Positions 32,061 through 45,572 are shown, numbered from the stretch's first letter. The stretch: DNA of 64,000 nucleotides from Diphasiastrum complanatum (GCA_029204225.1 CM055106.1:40180368-40244367), one strand, 5' to 3'. The notes: a model not told the origin generated them from the letters alone. Numbers and translations are program-made.

Positions 32061-33593
32061 AATTGTATCCTTCAAGGATGATTCACTATGTTCTCTATAT
32101 AAAGCTTACAAGTAGCCTCCATAGGAAGATTAAAACAATTGTCCATACTACTAATTTTTTTAAGGATAGATTTAACATACTTTCATTCATGACCAACAAT
32201 AAAAGTAGCACATTGATGTTTCTAGATTTTTGTCATTAGAATATAATGAAAATGTAAAATAGGCCCTTTAAGTCACAAACCAATGAAGAGATGACATAAT
32301 TACCACCATGCATCAAGTAGAGATAATGTTTATTCCAAATGAATTCAAGATTAGATGAAATTTCAAAAGTAGATCAAACGCTAGAATGTCATGCATATCA
32401 TTCCTTGGTTCCTAACTTGAGTCCACATCCATCCAAACCTTTGCTGATGATATCTTTCCTTTCTTGGTCACTACCAAGATTCATAATAAAATCTTCTTCT
32501 TTCTAATCAACACAAAGATTTGTGGAAAATAGTAGATCCTAGCTTGAATATTTGAGGACTAATGTGGTAGGCCAAGTCCTAATTGTTCTGAATCACACTT
32601 CTCATCTTATTATATAAGTTTGGAATTTTAGGGAGGAAAAGATATTCTTTGTGTCTTATTTCTAATTGGTTAGAAACAATGTGAAAGTTAGACTCTTGAA
32701 ACTAGTCAAGATTGTTTAGTTACCATTCACCAAGGGTGCACATTGATTAGGTAAGATGAATAAATCTACCTGATTTAGTAATCTACTTGTGAAATATGTG
32801 AGATCTCTAGCTCATGATATAGTTGATCATGATAACTACCTACATTCATTTCCTGTATCACAATAATATTTAGTCTTGAGGCATGTACAACAATCAATAT
32901 ATGTTAAACTTTTGCATCATGTTTTTGCCTTTTTGATTTGATCTTCAACTTTCATATGACAATCTTCTTATGCCAAGAATTGCATTCAATAAAGATCAAA
33001 TGCGTGTGATAAAAAATTCTCAGATTTCACATACATGAAATGGAAAAGAGTACATTCATTTTTTTGCATTGTCTCTAAGGACAACTTTTGTTGTGTGATC
33101 ATGAAGGAATTTTTTCCTATCATATGGATCCAAAAATCAAGTGGATCTCCTTTTGCTTAGATCTATATATCCTGATAGAATTGCCAGAGCTAATGATCTC
33201 ATAGGAACATTTCTTGGCACGTAATTGAACACTTTAAGAGCAACATCTCTTTTGACAAAAATGATTTTATATGTAATTTTGGATATTTATGCCCCTAGGC
33301 AAAATATCCAAAATTACATAGGGCCTTAATGGCCATGATTAAGGTTCCCGCATTCACAAAAAACCTTTCATGAAGAATACAAATTTCGTTATTCACAAAA
33401 TATTTCAAGTAATGAGCCAATGAGGCATCCTTATGTCTCCCGCCTTGTCTCTCAATCCTCCACGCTTGTTGGCAAAGGCATCAACTTCAACGATTTCCTA
33501 TGACACATAATCAAGTGCTAGTCACTCTAGTAGATCAATCATCAGTTACGAGTTAAATAGTAAATGATTTTTGTGAGACAGTGTGCTTACCAA
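32061..33593. other. Non-coding stretch with a strong hairpin
   Basis: No gene recognised. At 33270-33320 a perfect 19-bp inverted repeat (TATGTAATTTTGGATATTT and its complement) flanks a 13-base loop that itself pairs TGCC with GGCA, followed by a weaker CCTTAAT..ATTAAGG pair. Confidence 0.6.
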
Positions 33594-36407
33594 ATCCTCC
33601 TCGTACACCAACAGTTGTGACCAGCAATATTGGTCAATTGCTGGTCAGCTAGAATAGTATATATGGGAGTTGGCGGATACTTTTTCTGAAAAGCCAAAAA
33701 CTCCTCCTCACTCGGCATATTAGCCTCATATGCCCTACTCTCAGATAGCATCCTTTGAAAGGCATCTGTGCCACTTGCCCATTCTTCTTGGTCCTCATAG
33801 TCGATGCCATCTATGAGGTCGTCATCATCAAAGCAATAAAATCATTAAATTCAGAAATCATTTATAAGAGATCATATCTCATCTTCTCTGAGATCCATTA
33901 CGTCTCCGATATCGTTAACGGACATGTTAGACACACATGCATCATACAAAGAGATAATACTCTTATGACCCTCTCCAGCTAGCCAGCATCCGTGTTTTGA
34001 TTTAGACAAATTTGTTCGTGGTGTATTGGCTGGATCTGCTCCATCAAGAATCTATACGAACCGCGACAAGAGAGTCTTATAAGAAAAAATTATAAATTAT
34101 AGATTAAAAAAGTAGACGGCTAAATATGCATCACTGGACTTACCGAAACTATGAAATCTCCCCAATGTGCAATTTTGACATTCCACCAACTCATCCAGCT
34201 GTCCATCAATGGTAGGTCAGTGTCCCTCACTTTTCCATTCCGCCACCATTGTCGAATCAACCTATATTGTGCCAGTGCCTCCTCTTTTGTGGCAGATGTT
34301 CTCCATTGCTTTGTGCTCTGCTTGATGATCTTTTAGAACAAACTTCTTGGTATGCATATGCAGGCTACGATCATTCTCGTCCAGTCATTTCATTTTCTAG
34401 GCTCCATTGAATACAGTGCGGACTGCTCTCCAATTTGCTTGTGCCTCATCTGCCATGAACCCGTGTTTGTTTTCTTTTGCCCCACACATTCCATAATAGA
34501 GTTTAATAAATTCCAAAATAGTACTTGAGACTTGGTGTCTTCTTCTTTCATCTCACATGTGGCTATTGTCAATAGTTCTTGGATACTACAAATTACAAAT
34601 TCAGCGAGTATCGGTGCCACCTAGTGTGAATACATAATTTTGAATTAAACTTTATAGGTATCAGACAACATGTATACCTTGGATCATACACATGGCACCC
34701 CATTGTTGTCCAATTGAGGACTCATCTAGTATGATCGAATTGTACCCATGCATTCCTCATATCACCATTGCTAGTTCTCTGCATTCAAATCACAAGATCC
34801 ACACCTGATGCAGGCCCCTTTGTGGACATATTAAAACCAAGCAGCACTCATCAGCGGGACCCTATCATGGGAATCTACTACCATGAAAAAACTCATACAT
34901 TTTTCTTTAGCAACAGCAAGCTGTCCAGACCATCTCTTAAAGGATGAGAGAAATTTCGAACATTGGTTACCATTTTCCGCAACATGTAGAAAAAGAAACA
35001 ACAAGCGAATGAATATGACATGAAAAGAAGTGAAGATTTGCAAATAGACCTTGAAATACTTGCTCAAGCAGGAAGACACCTTCTGCTCTCCACCAGGGGA
35101 ATGAGCTCCTCTAGAAAGTTTGTGAGCTCCACATCGCCAACACCCTCTTTTTCCTTTTTATCTTTCTTGAGCATTGATAACATGATCAGCTCCTTCGCTA
35201 TGCTCATTTGCAGTTTTCTTGGACCGACACTCCTGTCTGCTCAAACCACCCTAGCAACCAAAGACCTTGTTCTCTCGATGCTATGCTTTGAGGTTTTGGG
35301 TTGCACTTCATGTGTATGTTCTCCTTTGTGTATCATCAATCTGGTGAGACTATGATCTCTTGGCATCACATAGTACACAATGCATGAACATGATCCCACA
35401 CCAACTGCAGCCTTTTTACAAAAGGCACATGTGATGGACCCAGCACCATGAGCCATTATGCCAGTAGCACACTTCCTTTTTAATGTTCTCTTAAAAAACG
35501 TGTTGTTCATTTTCTCGTTGTTTAGGTAATGGGGACATTTCATTGACACTCCAACATTCCAGCATAGTAACTAATTCAGATGACCCCTTCAAACAAAACA
35601 TTACTCATCACAGCCTCTGTCCATATGTGTCCATCGTATTTTTGCTCCATACCATCCATCACACTGGTTTTTCCATGCGTGGGAGGGAGTTCAAAGATCA
35701 CATCCACATTATGAATCCTGGGAATCTTGCATACAGATAGATGTGTCTTTATTTTTCCAAGTAGTTTTCTATAGTGTTTGTTCTTGGCTTTGACATAATA
35801 CATTGAAGAACACTTTGTCCTATACAGTTGTGGTTGAGGGTGTTGTGTCTCCAAGAGTCATTGGGCCATCGGTTGTGATTGAGGGTGGTATGTCTCCAAA
35901 AGTCGTCGGCCCATTCTCATCTAGGCTATCGAGGTCAATTGTTTGCGGGTAGCTATATTCCATTGCTTTAGACTAGCACTTTTGAAAGTTATGATTTCTT
36001 ACTGTTTCGGATGAGAATGGGCTATCAACATCGATGTTAAAAAAGTTTGGGTATTCTTTCTTGTTAGTGATAACCAGATACTGTGTTGATAGTGACTCTT
36101 TGAAGATATAGTGGTTGTTTCCCTCGATGTCCTTATGGCTTGTCAATGGGACTATCGTTCTGAGTTTGGTATTAGCTTCACCCATAACATTCAAACTTGA
36201 AAATGACATGCCATTGTCTAGTTTTTGCTCTAAAAATTTTCTGCTTACAATAAGTCTTCCATCCATAAACTGTAATTTCAAGGGAGCAACATTGTTGCCA
36301 TCAAATTGCAAGATGGCTTCCATCACACCTGGTAAAAGTGAACATGTATGAGGAGAGAACATATTTGGGTTTAGGGAAACCACCACATTTCTTAGTCTAT
36401 GTTGCAC
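33594..36407 (-). pseudogene. Uncharacterised multi-exon gene with FLYWCH-like zinc motif, decayed
   Basis: Minus-strand pieces in order: 36407-35973 (LLPGVMEAILQFDGNNVAPL..), 35854-35576, 35549-35241, 35150-34640 (broken), 34620-34390, then exons with preserved splice sites: donor GTAAGT at about 34142, acceptor GTATAG at about 34053, donor GTAAGC at about 33591. The 35.2-35.5 kb piece holds CAFCKK.., GSCSCIVYYVMPRD, LTRLMIHKGEHTHEV, a cysteine/histidine arrangement like FLYWCH or WRKY-GCM DNA-binding fingers common in transposases and their derivatives. The 33.6-33.9 kb exon holds SRAYEANMPSEEEFLAFQKK and is repeated at 13.4 kb. Several stops and shifts are present. I do not recognise the whole protein; a transposase of an unlisted DNA transposon group is possible. 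Confidence 0.45.
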
Positions 36408-37841
36408 AAGTAGAAAGTAGCACTTAAGAACAAATACATTGGTATATGTGATGTTCTGGTCCGAGCTCAGCTACCACCATCCACTCTAATGAAAAGTCGG
36501 ACGACGGACATTGTTGGAGGAGGATCGTCATACATGATAATTCTCAAACTGATGTGATAAATTGGACTGAGGCACTAGCCACGATAGATTGTCTTCAGTT
36601 TGATGTTTCATTAGATGAGCAATCCCCCAGACAAAGGTCAGCCATTAACCCATTTTTTGATAAAGACAATATCTCGATCAACAGATTATAGCTACCAATG
36701 AAGAAATCTAGTGAGGGCCATCAAGATTCCGTTTCACTTTTCATGATGAGACTAGAGGTTATACCTTAGGAACCACTGCAAGGAGTATGCAATGAAAAAT
36801 AAATAGAAGTTCTTCAGGTGTTTACCTTGGAAGAAAGTCGAGAGTATGAGGATGAGGATTTCCTCCGATATATAGATCCTGACCATTTCAAGCTTGCACC
36901 AAAAACCCAAAACACTAGATTCACAAGAGCTTCTAGCGATCACAGATCTAATCGAAACTGCAAAGCCCCAAAAGGCAATATTGTTGTATGCTAAATGGAT
37001 ATAGTGGTCTATGGAGCATCATGATCCCACATTATCCAAAATTATTGTTTTATATTGTAAAAACATTTCAATTTTTATACATGTAAATGTGCTATAGTGC
37101 CTAAATTCATGTAAAGGCCTATTTGCATCTTGTAATTTCACTTTTAGGTTAGAACTTGCAACGTTTTGTGCGACGTTCTATAGACACATTCAGGCCAATG
37201 ATTGTTCTTATAAGGTCGACACTTCATGCCATTGTACACGCGCACAAATTTGAGTATCAATAGAGAGAAGAGAGCCAGTTTCCATAAGCTTGAGCGTTCT
37301 TTCCCCCTACCATCTCTTACAACATTACTTCTTATCAATTGAGTGAATACACTCTGAATGATCTGTAACTGTTTGTGATACTTGTCTGTCTGTGTCACAT
37401 ATATTTTTCATTTCTTACTGAATTTCAGTTACTCTAACTTGGATTTTCAAGCGTCACCAAAGAGTGACAATTCTAACTAATGTGTGCAAGGAATTAGCCG
37501 AAGTTGTAAGCATAACCATAAGCAATACTTCTTTCAATTCTGAATGAACTATGTGTTCAGATAATGAACTTGACTGATGCTCTGTTCTATTTGCTTCCGG
37601 TGATAAGAAATAATTCTCTGTGTTTGATCAAGAGGAATCATTAGCCAATTCGATTCTGTTTGATGAATCTATTTATAAGGATTGCTTATTGATATCCTAA
37701 CAGCCTGGAAGATGAAGTAACATTTATAATCACAGACCTTGACCAAATCGTTTCACCATTGGTGTTTCTAGATGCCAATTTACCCAAATATCTTTGGATA
37801 ACTAGATATGTTGCTATAGTATTCATTTTGAATATTACACA
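36408..37841. other. Non-coding stretch
   Basis: No convincing coding sequence. The frame at 37144-37398 (minus) matches nothing known to me. The right part may be the untranslated leader of the copia gag that starts at 38033 on the minus strand only if rearranged, since that gag reads away toward lower coordinates. Confidence 0.4.
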
Positions 37842-38033
37842 TCACATTCCGTTCACCTTCTTACATACCTTTACCAATTCAACACCTCCTTGAGGTTCTA
37901 CTTCTATCTCAAGTACTATGTCATAAAGATCATGAGGTACAAGCAAAGACTCCATTCGAACTTTCCAAATAGCATAATTAGTGGATGTGAGCCTTTCATT
38001 AGCCTTAAGCAAAATAGCACCCATTGATGCCAT
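37842..38033 (-). pseudogene. Copia gag N-terminus
   Basis: MASMGAILLKANERLTSTNY followed by AIWKVRMESLLVPHDLYDIV is the conserved N-terminal block of copia gag (DUF4219-like LDG.NY..WK.RM). It stops after 63 residues. Its start codon lies within a few bases of plus-strand copia reverse transcriptase, so two element pieces are fused head to head. Confidence 0.85.
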
Positions 38034-39068
38034 ACATAAAAAGAGTAGGAGGAGATTTTGTGATACAAACTATTTTCGTAGATGATTCCCTAATGATAGG
38101 AAATTCCTTGACGTTGATCAAAGACATGAAAATTCAGATTTCTAAAAACTATGAAATCACAGATCTAGGAGAAACAACAAAATGCCTCGGGCTGAGATCT
38201 GAAGAGATCGAACAAAGGGCAAAATACACTTGAGTCAGTCAAAATATGCCAGAAAGGTTCTCAAGCAGTATCACATGATAGACTGCAAGGAAAAGACCAC
38301 ACCAATGATAGTGGAGCCAAGCTGACGAAGCAAGATTGCCCACAAACGGAAGAGGAAGAATAGAATATGGCAGGTATACCCTACCAAAATTTAATCGGTA
38401 GTCTGATGTACCTTACAATTTGTACCAGACCCGATCTAGCTTTCTCTGTTTACGCCTTGATACCATTCTCTTCCAATCCTAGCATGGCATATTGACAAAT
38501 GGCAAAACGAATCCTACAATATCTGAAGGGTACCCAAAACATGGGATTAACCTACAGAGCTGAAAACGAAAAAAAAATATTCGATCTGCACCACTACAGT
38601 GATGCAAGCCGGACGAGCTGCAAAGATGACAGTCCATAACTAGAGGATGTATCATTACGTGCAAAATTGCAATCAGCTAGATATGCAAAAAGCAAACCTT
38701 GATAGCACAATCCTATTGCAAAGCTGAATAGGTCATAGCTTCAAAGGTGGCGAACGAGGTAGTGTGGATGTAGATGATGTTGGAAGCAATCGGGATACCA
38801 CAAGAAGGACCATGCATGATGATGATGGACTCTTAAAGTGCCATTTATCTTTCCCAAGATCTTGTCTTCCATTCAAAGACAAAACACATACCTCTAAAGT
38901 ACCATCACATTCAAGATTTAATCTCGAAGGGAGAGCTCCAGGTCCAGTACATAAAATCAGAAGACATGATTGTAGATTTGCTCACGAAGCCGCTTGACAA
39001 GCCACTCTTTGCCAAGCAAAGAAAGGTAATTGGATTAAATGTGCAACGCTGCAATGTTCAAGAAGGAG
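38034..39068 (+). pseudogene. Copia reverse transcriptase/RNase H 3' part (family C)
   Basis: Begins at the catalytic box (IFVDDSLMIGNSL) with everything upstream missing. It continues ISKNYEITDLGETTKCLGL, SQNMPERF/KYARKVL, a broken YLTICTRPDLA region, and RNase H ending IKSEDMIVDLLTKPLDKPLF followed by AKQRKVIGLN. There are several frameshifts. It ends in AAGAAGGAG, a polypurine tract, immediately before TGTCAG at 39069. Confidence 0.85.
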
Positions 39069-39350
39069 TGTCAGAAATGGTGAACTCCTGCAACTTTGCT
39101 GCAACACAAAAGTCAACAAAACTTGACTCGAAGGTCGAACGATTCGCAAAAGTTAGCGTGCTTCCAGGACAAACAAAGGACGAACGATTCGCAATTTATT
39201 CGCGAATCACAAACACGCCTCCAGGACCGCAAGAATCGCAAAGCGACACAAAACGAAAAGACATGAAAGAGACGAAAGAAACAAAATCCTCACTTTACAT
39301 TGGAAATCAATGTTTAAAAGTTAAAGATCCAAAACAATTATAGTCCAAGA
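39069..39350 (+). mobile_element. Start of a copia 3' LTR
   Basis: TGTCAGAAATGG directly follows the polypurine tract. The first 280 bp contain CGAACGATTCGC twice (39137, 39180) and TTCGCGAA at 39199-39206. The open frame 38966-39343 runs through it only by chance. The right end is not identified. Confidence 0.5.
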
Positions 39351-42300
39351 CTATCCACAAATTACTTGTAGACCTGTCATAAATGCTTCTTGGTACAAAA
39401 CTCTTCCCACCAAAATCTCTTAGGGGATCCATCAAGATAAAAATGACTTCAACTCAGTCATGAGTACCCCAAATACTCTCCTGAGATAAGTGCTCTATCC
39501 CTAGCATCATATACCAGAAAATAGCAACCATTCAATCTTGATAGACTTAACTGCTCCTAATTAACCAAAGATTTTAGGCTGAAAAATAGTACACAAGCAT
39601 TCCTTGACTACAATCTATAAAGGTAAGCAAATTCCTCATAAGTAAACAATTACTTAATGAAAATGCTTGTGAGATCCAAACAATCTCAAGTTTGTACACA
39701 AATTTAGAGTTCAAATAACAAATCTAAATTTTAATTCCACCAATTGATCAAGAATTACTCATCATCTTAAGAATCATCATATTTCCATATAATCATCTAA
39801 TGACCTTTAAGTATCAATTTATGATCCGTCAATCATAAACATTTAGAATCTTATGATTCGTCAATCATAATCTATCAGATTCTAAACCCATACTTAATCA
39901 TTTCGAGATACTGGAGTATATGCACAACATACCACTCAAGAACCACATCTAGAGATTATAAACTTCTATTGAATTCCAACTGAATTCAGTGGCTATCCTT
40001 GACATTAGTTAGACTCTATCATCCAATAAATATATATGAGCTCACTGGGATGTAGTCAATAACTTAGGATGTTTCTCCTTCAAGAAATATTCTATATCAA
40101 GAATCTTCTATATTCTATGCACCGTTCTCATAAATGACTCCAAATAACTCATTAATCATGTGACTTATAAGCAATATAGATCAAAATAAACGGTTCCCGG
40201 TGATTTCTCTTCACACTGCTTATTTATCCAATTAACTTTTAATTAGGAGTTACTCGAGTCAATTGTAAATGATTCAAAAATCATAAATGTCTAGGTGCAG
40301 ATCTCAATTATACATGTATAACACCACATTTAGATCTTCTTCCAAAGCATACATAATTTAATGAATTATCCTTTCCACATAAAGAGACATTAACCTACAA
40401 GTAACTATTCCACACATTACTTGTTCATATGTCTATGTACTCTGACTAGTTTAAGTATACGATATAAACTCAGTACATAGGAAACACGTAGTAGATCCAC
40501 AAGATTAGGATGTACATAAGCAGCTTATCTAACTATGTTCCTATACATAAACATAGGCTATAAACTGATAGATATCCACAATCTGTATATGTTACTCACA
40601 TAATTCACTGAGAATCTTGCAACTTAGCTACCAAAGAACTCTATTTCTCATGAGTAAATAACATATCTAGGAAATCTTTGAAGTGAATAACTCCACATCA
40701 TAAGTTTTCCAACCATCTGACTCTTATTAACAAAATTTCTTCTACAAATCAGCCTACAACAGATCTTAGCGTACAAACCAAGATTAGGCTAACTCATACA
40801 GACATCTTTGGACATAGAGTTAAGATTGAAGCTTTATTACACTAATCCAATCCATAACAAAATGGTACTTGGTAATAATCCGTGAATCTTAATTTAATCT
40901 TTACCACTACTTAGTGAATACACACATTCACAGCTCAATAACCCCAAAACTCATCTAGTTCTAGATTACTCAAAATAATCACTTAGAGAGTTTGTTTATT
41001 TCAAACTGAATAGTTCTACCATTGCACACATACAAGATTTTTTTCAAAATCAATGCTGCTGGCTGATTCCTCAAAAGACTCATTCCTATCTTTTCTTCCG
41101 CCCTTTTAAAAAAGAAATTTCAAAATTTCGATTTAAAAGTTCCCAGGAGACAACGTATAAGATATCAAATATTCGAAAAAGTCCATAATGAATATCCAAT
41201 ACTATTACAAACAAGGCTTTTTCCTCAGAATTGTAAATGATAGAAATATTAACTCTCGATAATCAACTATCAAAAAGAGACTAGCGTTAGGGTTCAGTAA
41301 ACCTAAGTTTCGAGCCGTATTCAAAAATCTTATATGGAAGTACAATTTCATATAATTATAATAGTCCTTCGGAACAGAGTTCTACACTTGAAGGAATTAT
41401 ATGAAACTCAATCCAATTGTCATGTAATAAGCAATTTCTAAAGAGTAGAGGTCTAATAAAATAGAGAAATAGATTTAAGGCCTTCCATATTTTGAAATTA
41501 ATGAGATACTATTAAGGGATTGATCTATATCTCATAATTCCCCAAAATACCCTCAACAAAAACCAATGAACTCTATTAGTATTACCATTACAGCAATCCC
41601 TAACCATTGGTCTACAGATCATTCTACCCAAGAAATCCCCTTTAGAATCATTGATGTCCCATACCACCAGCTTTTCCTCCAAGAATTCTCTGCATTCAGA
41701 TCTGTTTTGCCCAAAAAGTCAAAAAAGACGATTTGGATATCCTATATCCAGATATAGGATCAAATTCACAGCCAATTCCAGGAGATAATCCTAACAACTG
41801 AAATCTCTCATGCTTCTTTAGTGTCACTTAAAGAATACCATTTCATATTGTACCCAACATGGACAAACAGAATGTATCATCCCAGTACAATAGAATGTAT
41901 CACAAAAAAAACATAGATCTCAACAAAAATCGAATATCATACTGTCCTAGATATCCAATATCTATTCCAGAATCGGTACAAAGAAATTTAATTCTTTTAA
42001 CAAGTTAGAACTCTCTTGGTCGGTACTGTCATTATAAAGAAATACTCTATAACTGAAAAGAATCCAAATTACTAGATTCCTGTATGGAACACCTTCTATC
42101 TGAATTACTTTGCAAGATTTAAATCCAATTGCAAAACAGAGATGGTTTCATAAATGGATTATTTGTCTTGCACTACTTTTCCTTTCGAATCCTCGAAAAT
42201 TCTAATTCACACTGGGGAAAAGGAATCCAAATTCCTAGAGGCAGTCTTCTTAAATAATTCCCAATTTTATTCTCACTTGCAATTAGTTATAATTCAGGAA

Positions 42301-43989
42301 TTGAATGTAAATTAAATAATTGGATCACTAAGACCAGCAATCATCTACATATCAGACTTCCACTCTTTTCTCCCCTTCCAAAAATGGTTCAAGTTAACAA
42401 AACCCCAAATTTGTACTAGGAAAAAGTTCAATTTGGTATCACTTACTTTAGCACTATCACCCTGACAGTTTTGATTTGCTCATTGAGTGCCGCACTTAAT
42501 CCCTCGCAAATCCCCTTATAGATCAACATAGAACTATTCTTCTGGATTTACATTATTCTTGGTCCTTATTGATCCCTTGAATAAGAAATGCTCTTTAATT
42601 GATAGATTCACAAAATCTTCAACTGAAACTGAAGGTTACAGTGATCTTGACAATCAACTGATTTCAACTCAGTAAGATCATTCACTTTATAAGTCATTTA
42701 TGTTTGATCAGTAACCAAATAATGGGAACAAATCGAAAACGTCCATGGTTTCTTCAAATTTTACTTAAACTGGGCTTTTCATGTTCCATTCAATATGGAC
42801 CTAAACTGTGAAAATCGACCAAACATTGACTTGACAGTTTTACAGTTACCATCACATATTGGAAGGCTTCTGAAACCTCCAGCATGCATCCTACGTGACA
42901 TGCAATGATTTCAAAAAAAAATCAATTTTTACGTAAATTGCCAAGAAACTGGGAAATTAGCACTGGGATTCACAAAATAAGTTCGAAATAGACCAACTAT
43001 GAAAATCGATTATAATGATCGATTTATCAATTCACAGGCACTGTCACATATCAAATTCGACATGCACTAATTTTTTTGAAAAAATGAAAAAAATCCCGTA
43101 ATTAGCTTAGCCACTAAGAAATCTGCTTTTTGAACTAGAATTGACAAAAATAGCTTCATGCAAGAAATCTTCTGATCAATCTACTGATTACAGATGCAAC
43201 ATGCATCCATGCATGCATACAAGTCTATCCATACATTTTCATCAATAGACAAGCACTACATTGAGTTACAAGCATGCATGCATTAGAACATTTCAAAAAT
43301 TTTGCAAATTTTAGTTCAAAAATTGCCAAACTTCCGACACCCATAACTTTCTCTACAGGACACCGAATTGGTCTCTGTAAAGCATAGTACAGAGGGAGAC
43401 TGGGTCTATAAGGCAGTTGCCGCATCATCTTGCACCCCTGGCTTCACACGTGCGAACAATAAATGCATGAAAAATAGGTAGGAGAGCGCACTTTTGTGGA
43501 GAGGAATCTTCAAAAACACACCCCAACCCAAAAAGCCTTGGATCAGAGGCTACAAGCACTCTACTAAGGTTCATTAGAGAGGCATAGAAGCTTCTAACAG
43601 GTCCAAAAAGCAATCATATGCTCAGATCATGCAAAAAATGCATTTTTGGCCTCCTTCAACAAGCAAAACTTCAACATGATAATGTCTAATGCTCACCTAT
43701 CCAAATTGGATGCATTATGGCTCAAAAAAGATGAAATCCATCATATCTTTAAGCTTGTAACAAGAACCAACAGGTTCAGACCCCCAATTGAGAGGTATTC
43801 ATGCTAAAAGATCATAAAAAATACACTAATTTTTGGTGTTTTGAGCCCCCTAATGGTGTCTAATCCCATCCAAACTTCATGAAAGCTCAGGGACAGCTTC
43901 ATTACATCTCCGAAAACGTTCACACCAAGTCTTGGCTGAGAATTTTGAGATCTACTCCAAAATTAGTCCAACATAAAAAAACCTTGGTT
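39351..43989. other. Long AT-rich region, no gene seen
   Basis: About 4.6 kb without a recognisable protein on either strand. Small structures: a doubled ~33-bp phrase TATGATCCGTCAATCATAAA / TATGATTCGTCAATCATAAT at 39823-39893, a perfect 10-bp hairpin ATCCTATATC/GATATAGGAT near 41738-41759, and a TGCATGCATG-rich patch at 43200-43280. It could be the inside of a non-coding (LARD-like) element, but no LTR pair was found. Confidence 0.45.
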
Positions 43990-44031
43990 TTTGACCAATT
44001 TTGACCAAAATTTACTGGTTGACTAAACTGC

Positions 44032-45426
44032 TTGGGTTATCCTCAAGTTAAAGTGATCTTGGGACTCACAATTAGGTTTGGTGCCTGTTATGCTCTGGAC
44101 TCTCATATTGACAAGTTCAAACATGAGACTCATCAAGCTATGGTGATGAGAAGGAGACCGAAATCCTTGATATGCTCTGCAATTTTTTATAATGAGAGGG
44201 AAGACGATGGCACATGGATTGCCTGTGAATATCATAAAGCTTCTTGGGTACTGATGCATCCATCGGCAAGAGAGGCTTTTTGCCAAAAGAAAAAGGCCAA
44301 GTATACATATAGATCTTATTGGAAAGGGCGGATTATTGATTTCAAAGTTTCTCTAGGAGGACAAACCATTTCAGAGGTGCTTATTCAACATGTTTATATG
44401 CATTCAAAACATTTTTAAAATGTAATAGTATTTATGAATGGGAGCTTATTATGATTTTGTATTGCAGATCTATATCCTTTAGATATACATGAATGGGAAC
44501 TTGTGGCGTCTCTTTCAGATATTATAGTGTCATCCATTCAGAATTTGGAAAATTGCAATATAGAGGACGAATGGCAAAAGAACTTGCAGATTCTGATATT
44601 TTTTTATGATGCAATGTATATTCTAGACATAAATGGAGGAATGGAAAAACTAGAGTGTATACCTCTACCTAATTTTCAAGATAATGTGTGGTGGATTGCA
44701 GTAAATGACAATATAATATAGTTTTCTCGTTCCAAGCTATATAATGATGTACAAAAGTCACTCAAAATTAGTACTGGATCAAGAAATGTTCACTTAAGTT
44801 GGTTTGTTCCAATGTCAATGTTTGTCAGCTCTTTTCAAACATGGAGGTGTGTTGAACCCCCACATTGTTTGTTTGCAAAAATATATCAGATGATTTTCAT
44901 TCAAATTCATGGACAAAGGTTGGGATATAAAATCCACTGTAGATATAGAATGTAGAATCAAACATTCATCCATAACATTTAGATACAGTATAGAAAAGCA
45001 AATGCTTAGTATGGTGTTTCATTATCAAAGACGGAAAAAACACAATGGTACTTGGTCCCCATTAGATCAAGATCTAAACAGCATTGGACACACTGATCGT
45101 ATATGCATTGATATCATGGCAAATGGAGATTTACTTACTACTATTGAGGTTGAGTAGGACTGGACCTTATTCTACATTAGAATGGAACAGACACTTTTAC
45201 AACAAGATATTCGTGAATATTTCAGCTTTATATTGAATGGAAGATTGGTATGTGAAATCTATGAATTTGTATATCAATCTGTATTCATTATCCTTTTTGT
45301 CAATATTCGGATCACTAACTATAATTTGATAATTGTATGTTTGTGCAGATACGTAAAAGACATGAAGAGAAAATCAAATACAAAGTCATCGCAAGGTCCT
45401 GTAAGAGCCCTTCTTGCGGTCTATAG
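44032..45426 (+). pseudogene. Gene X, 3' part: unrecognised intron-containing gene
   Basis: Three exon-like pieces: 44032-44417 (..VMRRRPKSLICSAIFYNERE, DDGTWIACEYHKASWVLMHP..), 44468-45247 after the acceptor TGTATTGCAG, and 45349-45426. The last intron is clean, GTATGTGAAA at 45248 to TTTGTGCAG at 45348, and splicing continues ..LNGRL to IRKRHEEKIKYKVIARSCKS and a stop at 45424. The middle exon reads DNVWWIAVNDN, HLSWFVPMSMFVSS, KGWDIKSTVDIECRI, HNGTWSPLDQDL and DRICIDIMANGDL, with a stop at 44719-44721 and a frameshift near 44905. I do not recognise the family. The second half is repeated on the minus strand at 62745-63441, with the same intron. Confidence 0.5.
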
Positions 45427-45572
45427 TGGCCTTTATAAGAGTAGCACAAAGACCCGCAAGATCATCACTTACGGTCTCTAGAGAAGGCGTGTTCCGAGGC
45501 CCCGCAGAAGGGTGACCACAAGGTCCCGCAAGAACATCACTTGTGGTCATTAGCAGTTTTCAAAAGGAGAAA

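Noticed and set aside
33613-33642. 10-bp inverted repeat GACCAGCAAT..ATTGCTGGTC
   Set aside because: Lies in a former coding exon (LADQQLTNIAG..). Short enough to be chance in 64 kb of AT-rich sequence.
35020-35355. 111-aa plus-strand frame with signal-peptide-like hydrophobic stretches
   Set aside because: It is the antisense of the FLYWCH-like gene pieces, which carry recognisable motifs on the minus strand.
39823-39893. Short repeated TCGTCAATCATAA phrases that could suggest a CRISPR-like array
   Set aside because: Only two imperfect units without regular spacers, in a plant nuclear context.
44032-45426. Naming gene X as a known chromatin or SMC-hinge family protein
   Set aside because: A vague resemblance only. 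No diagnostic motif could be pointed to, so no name was given.
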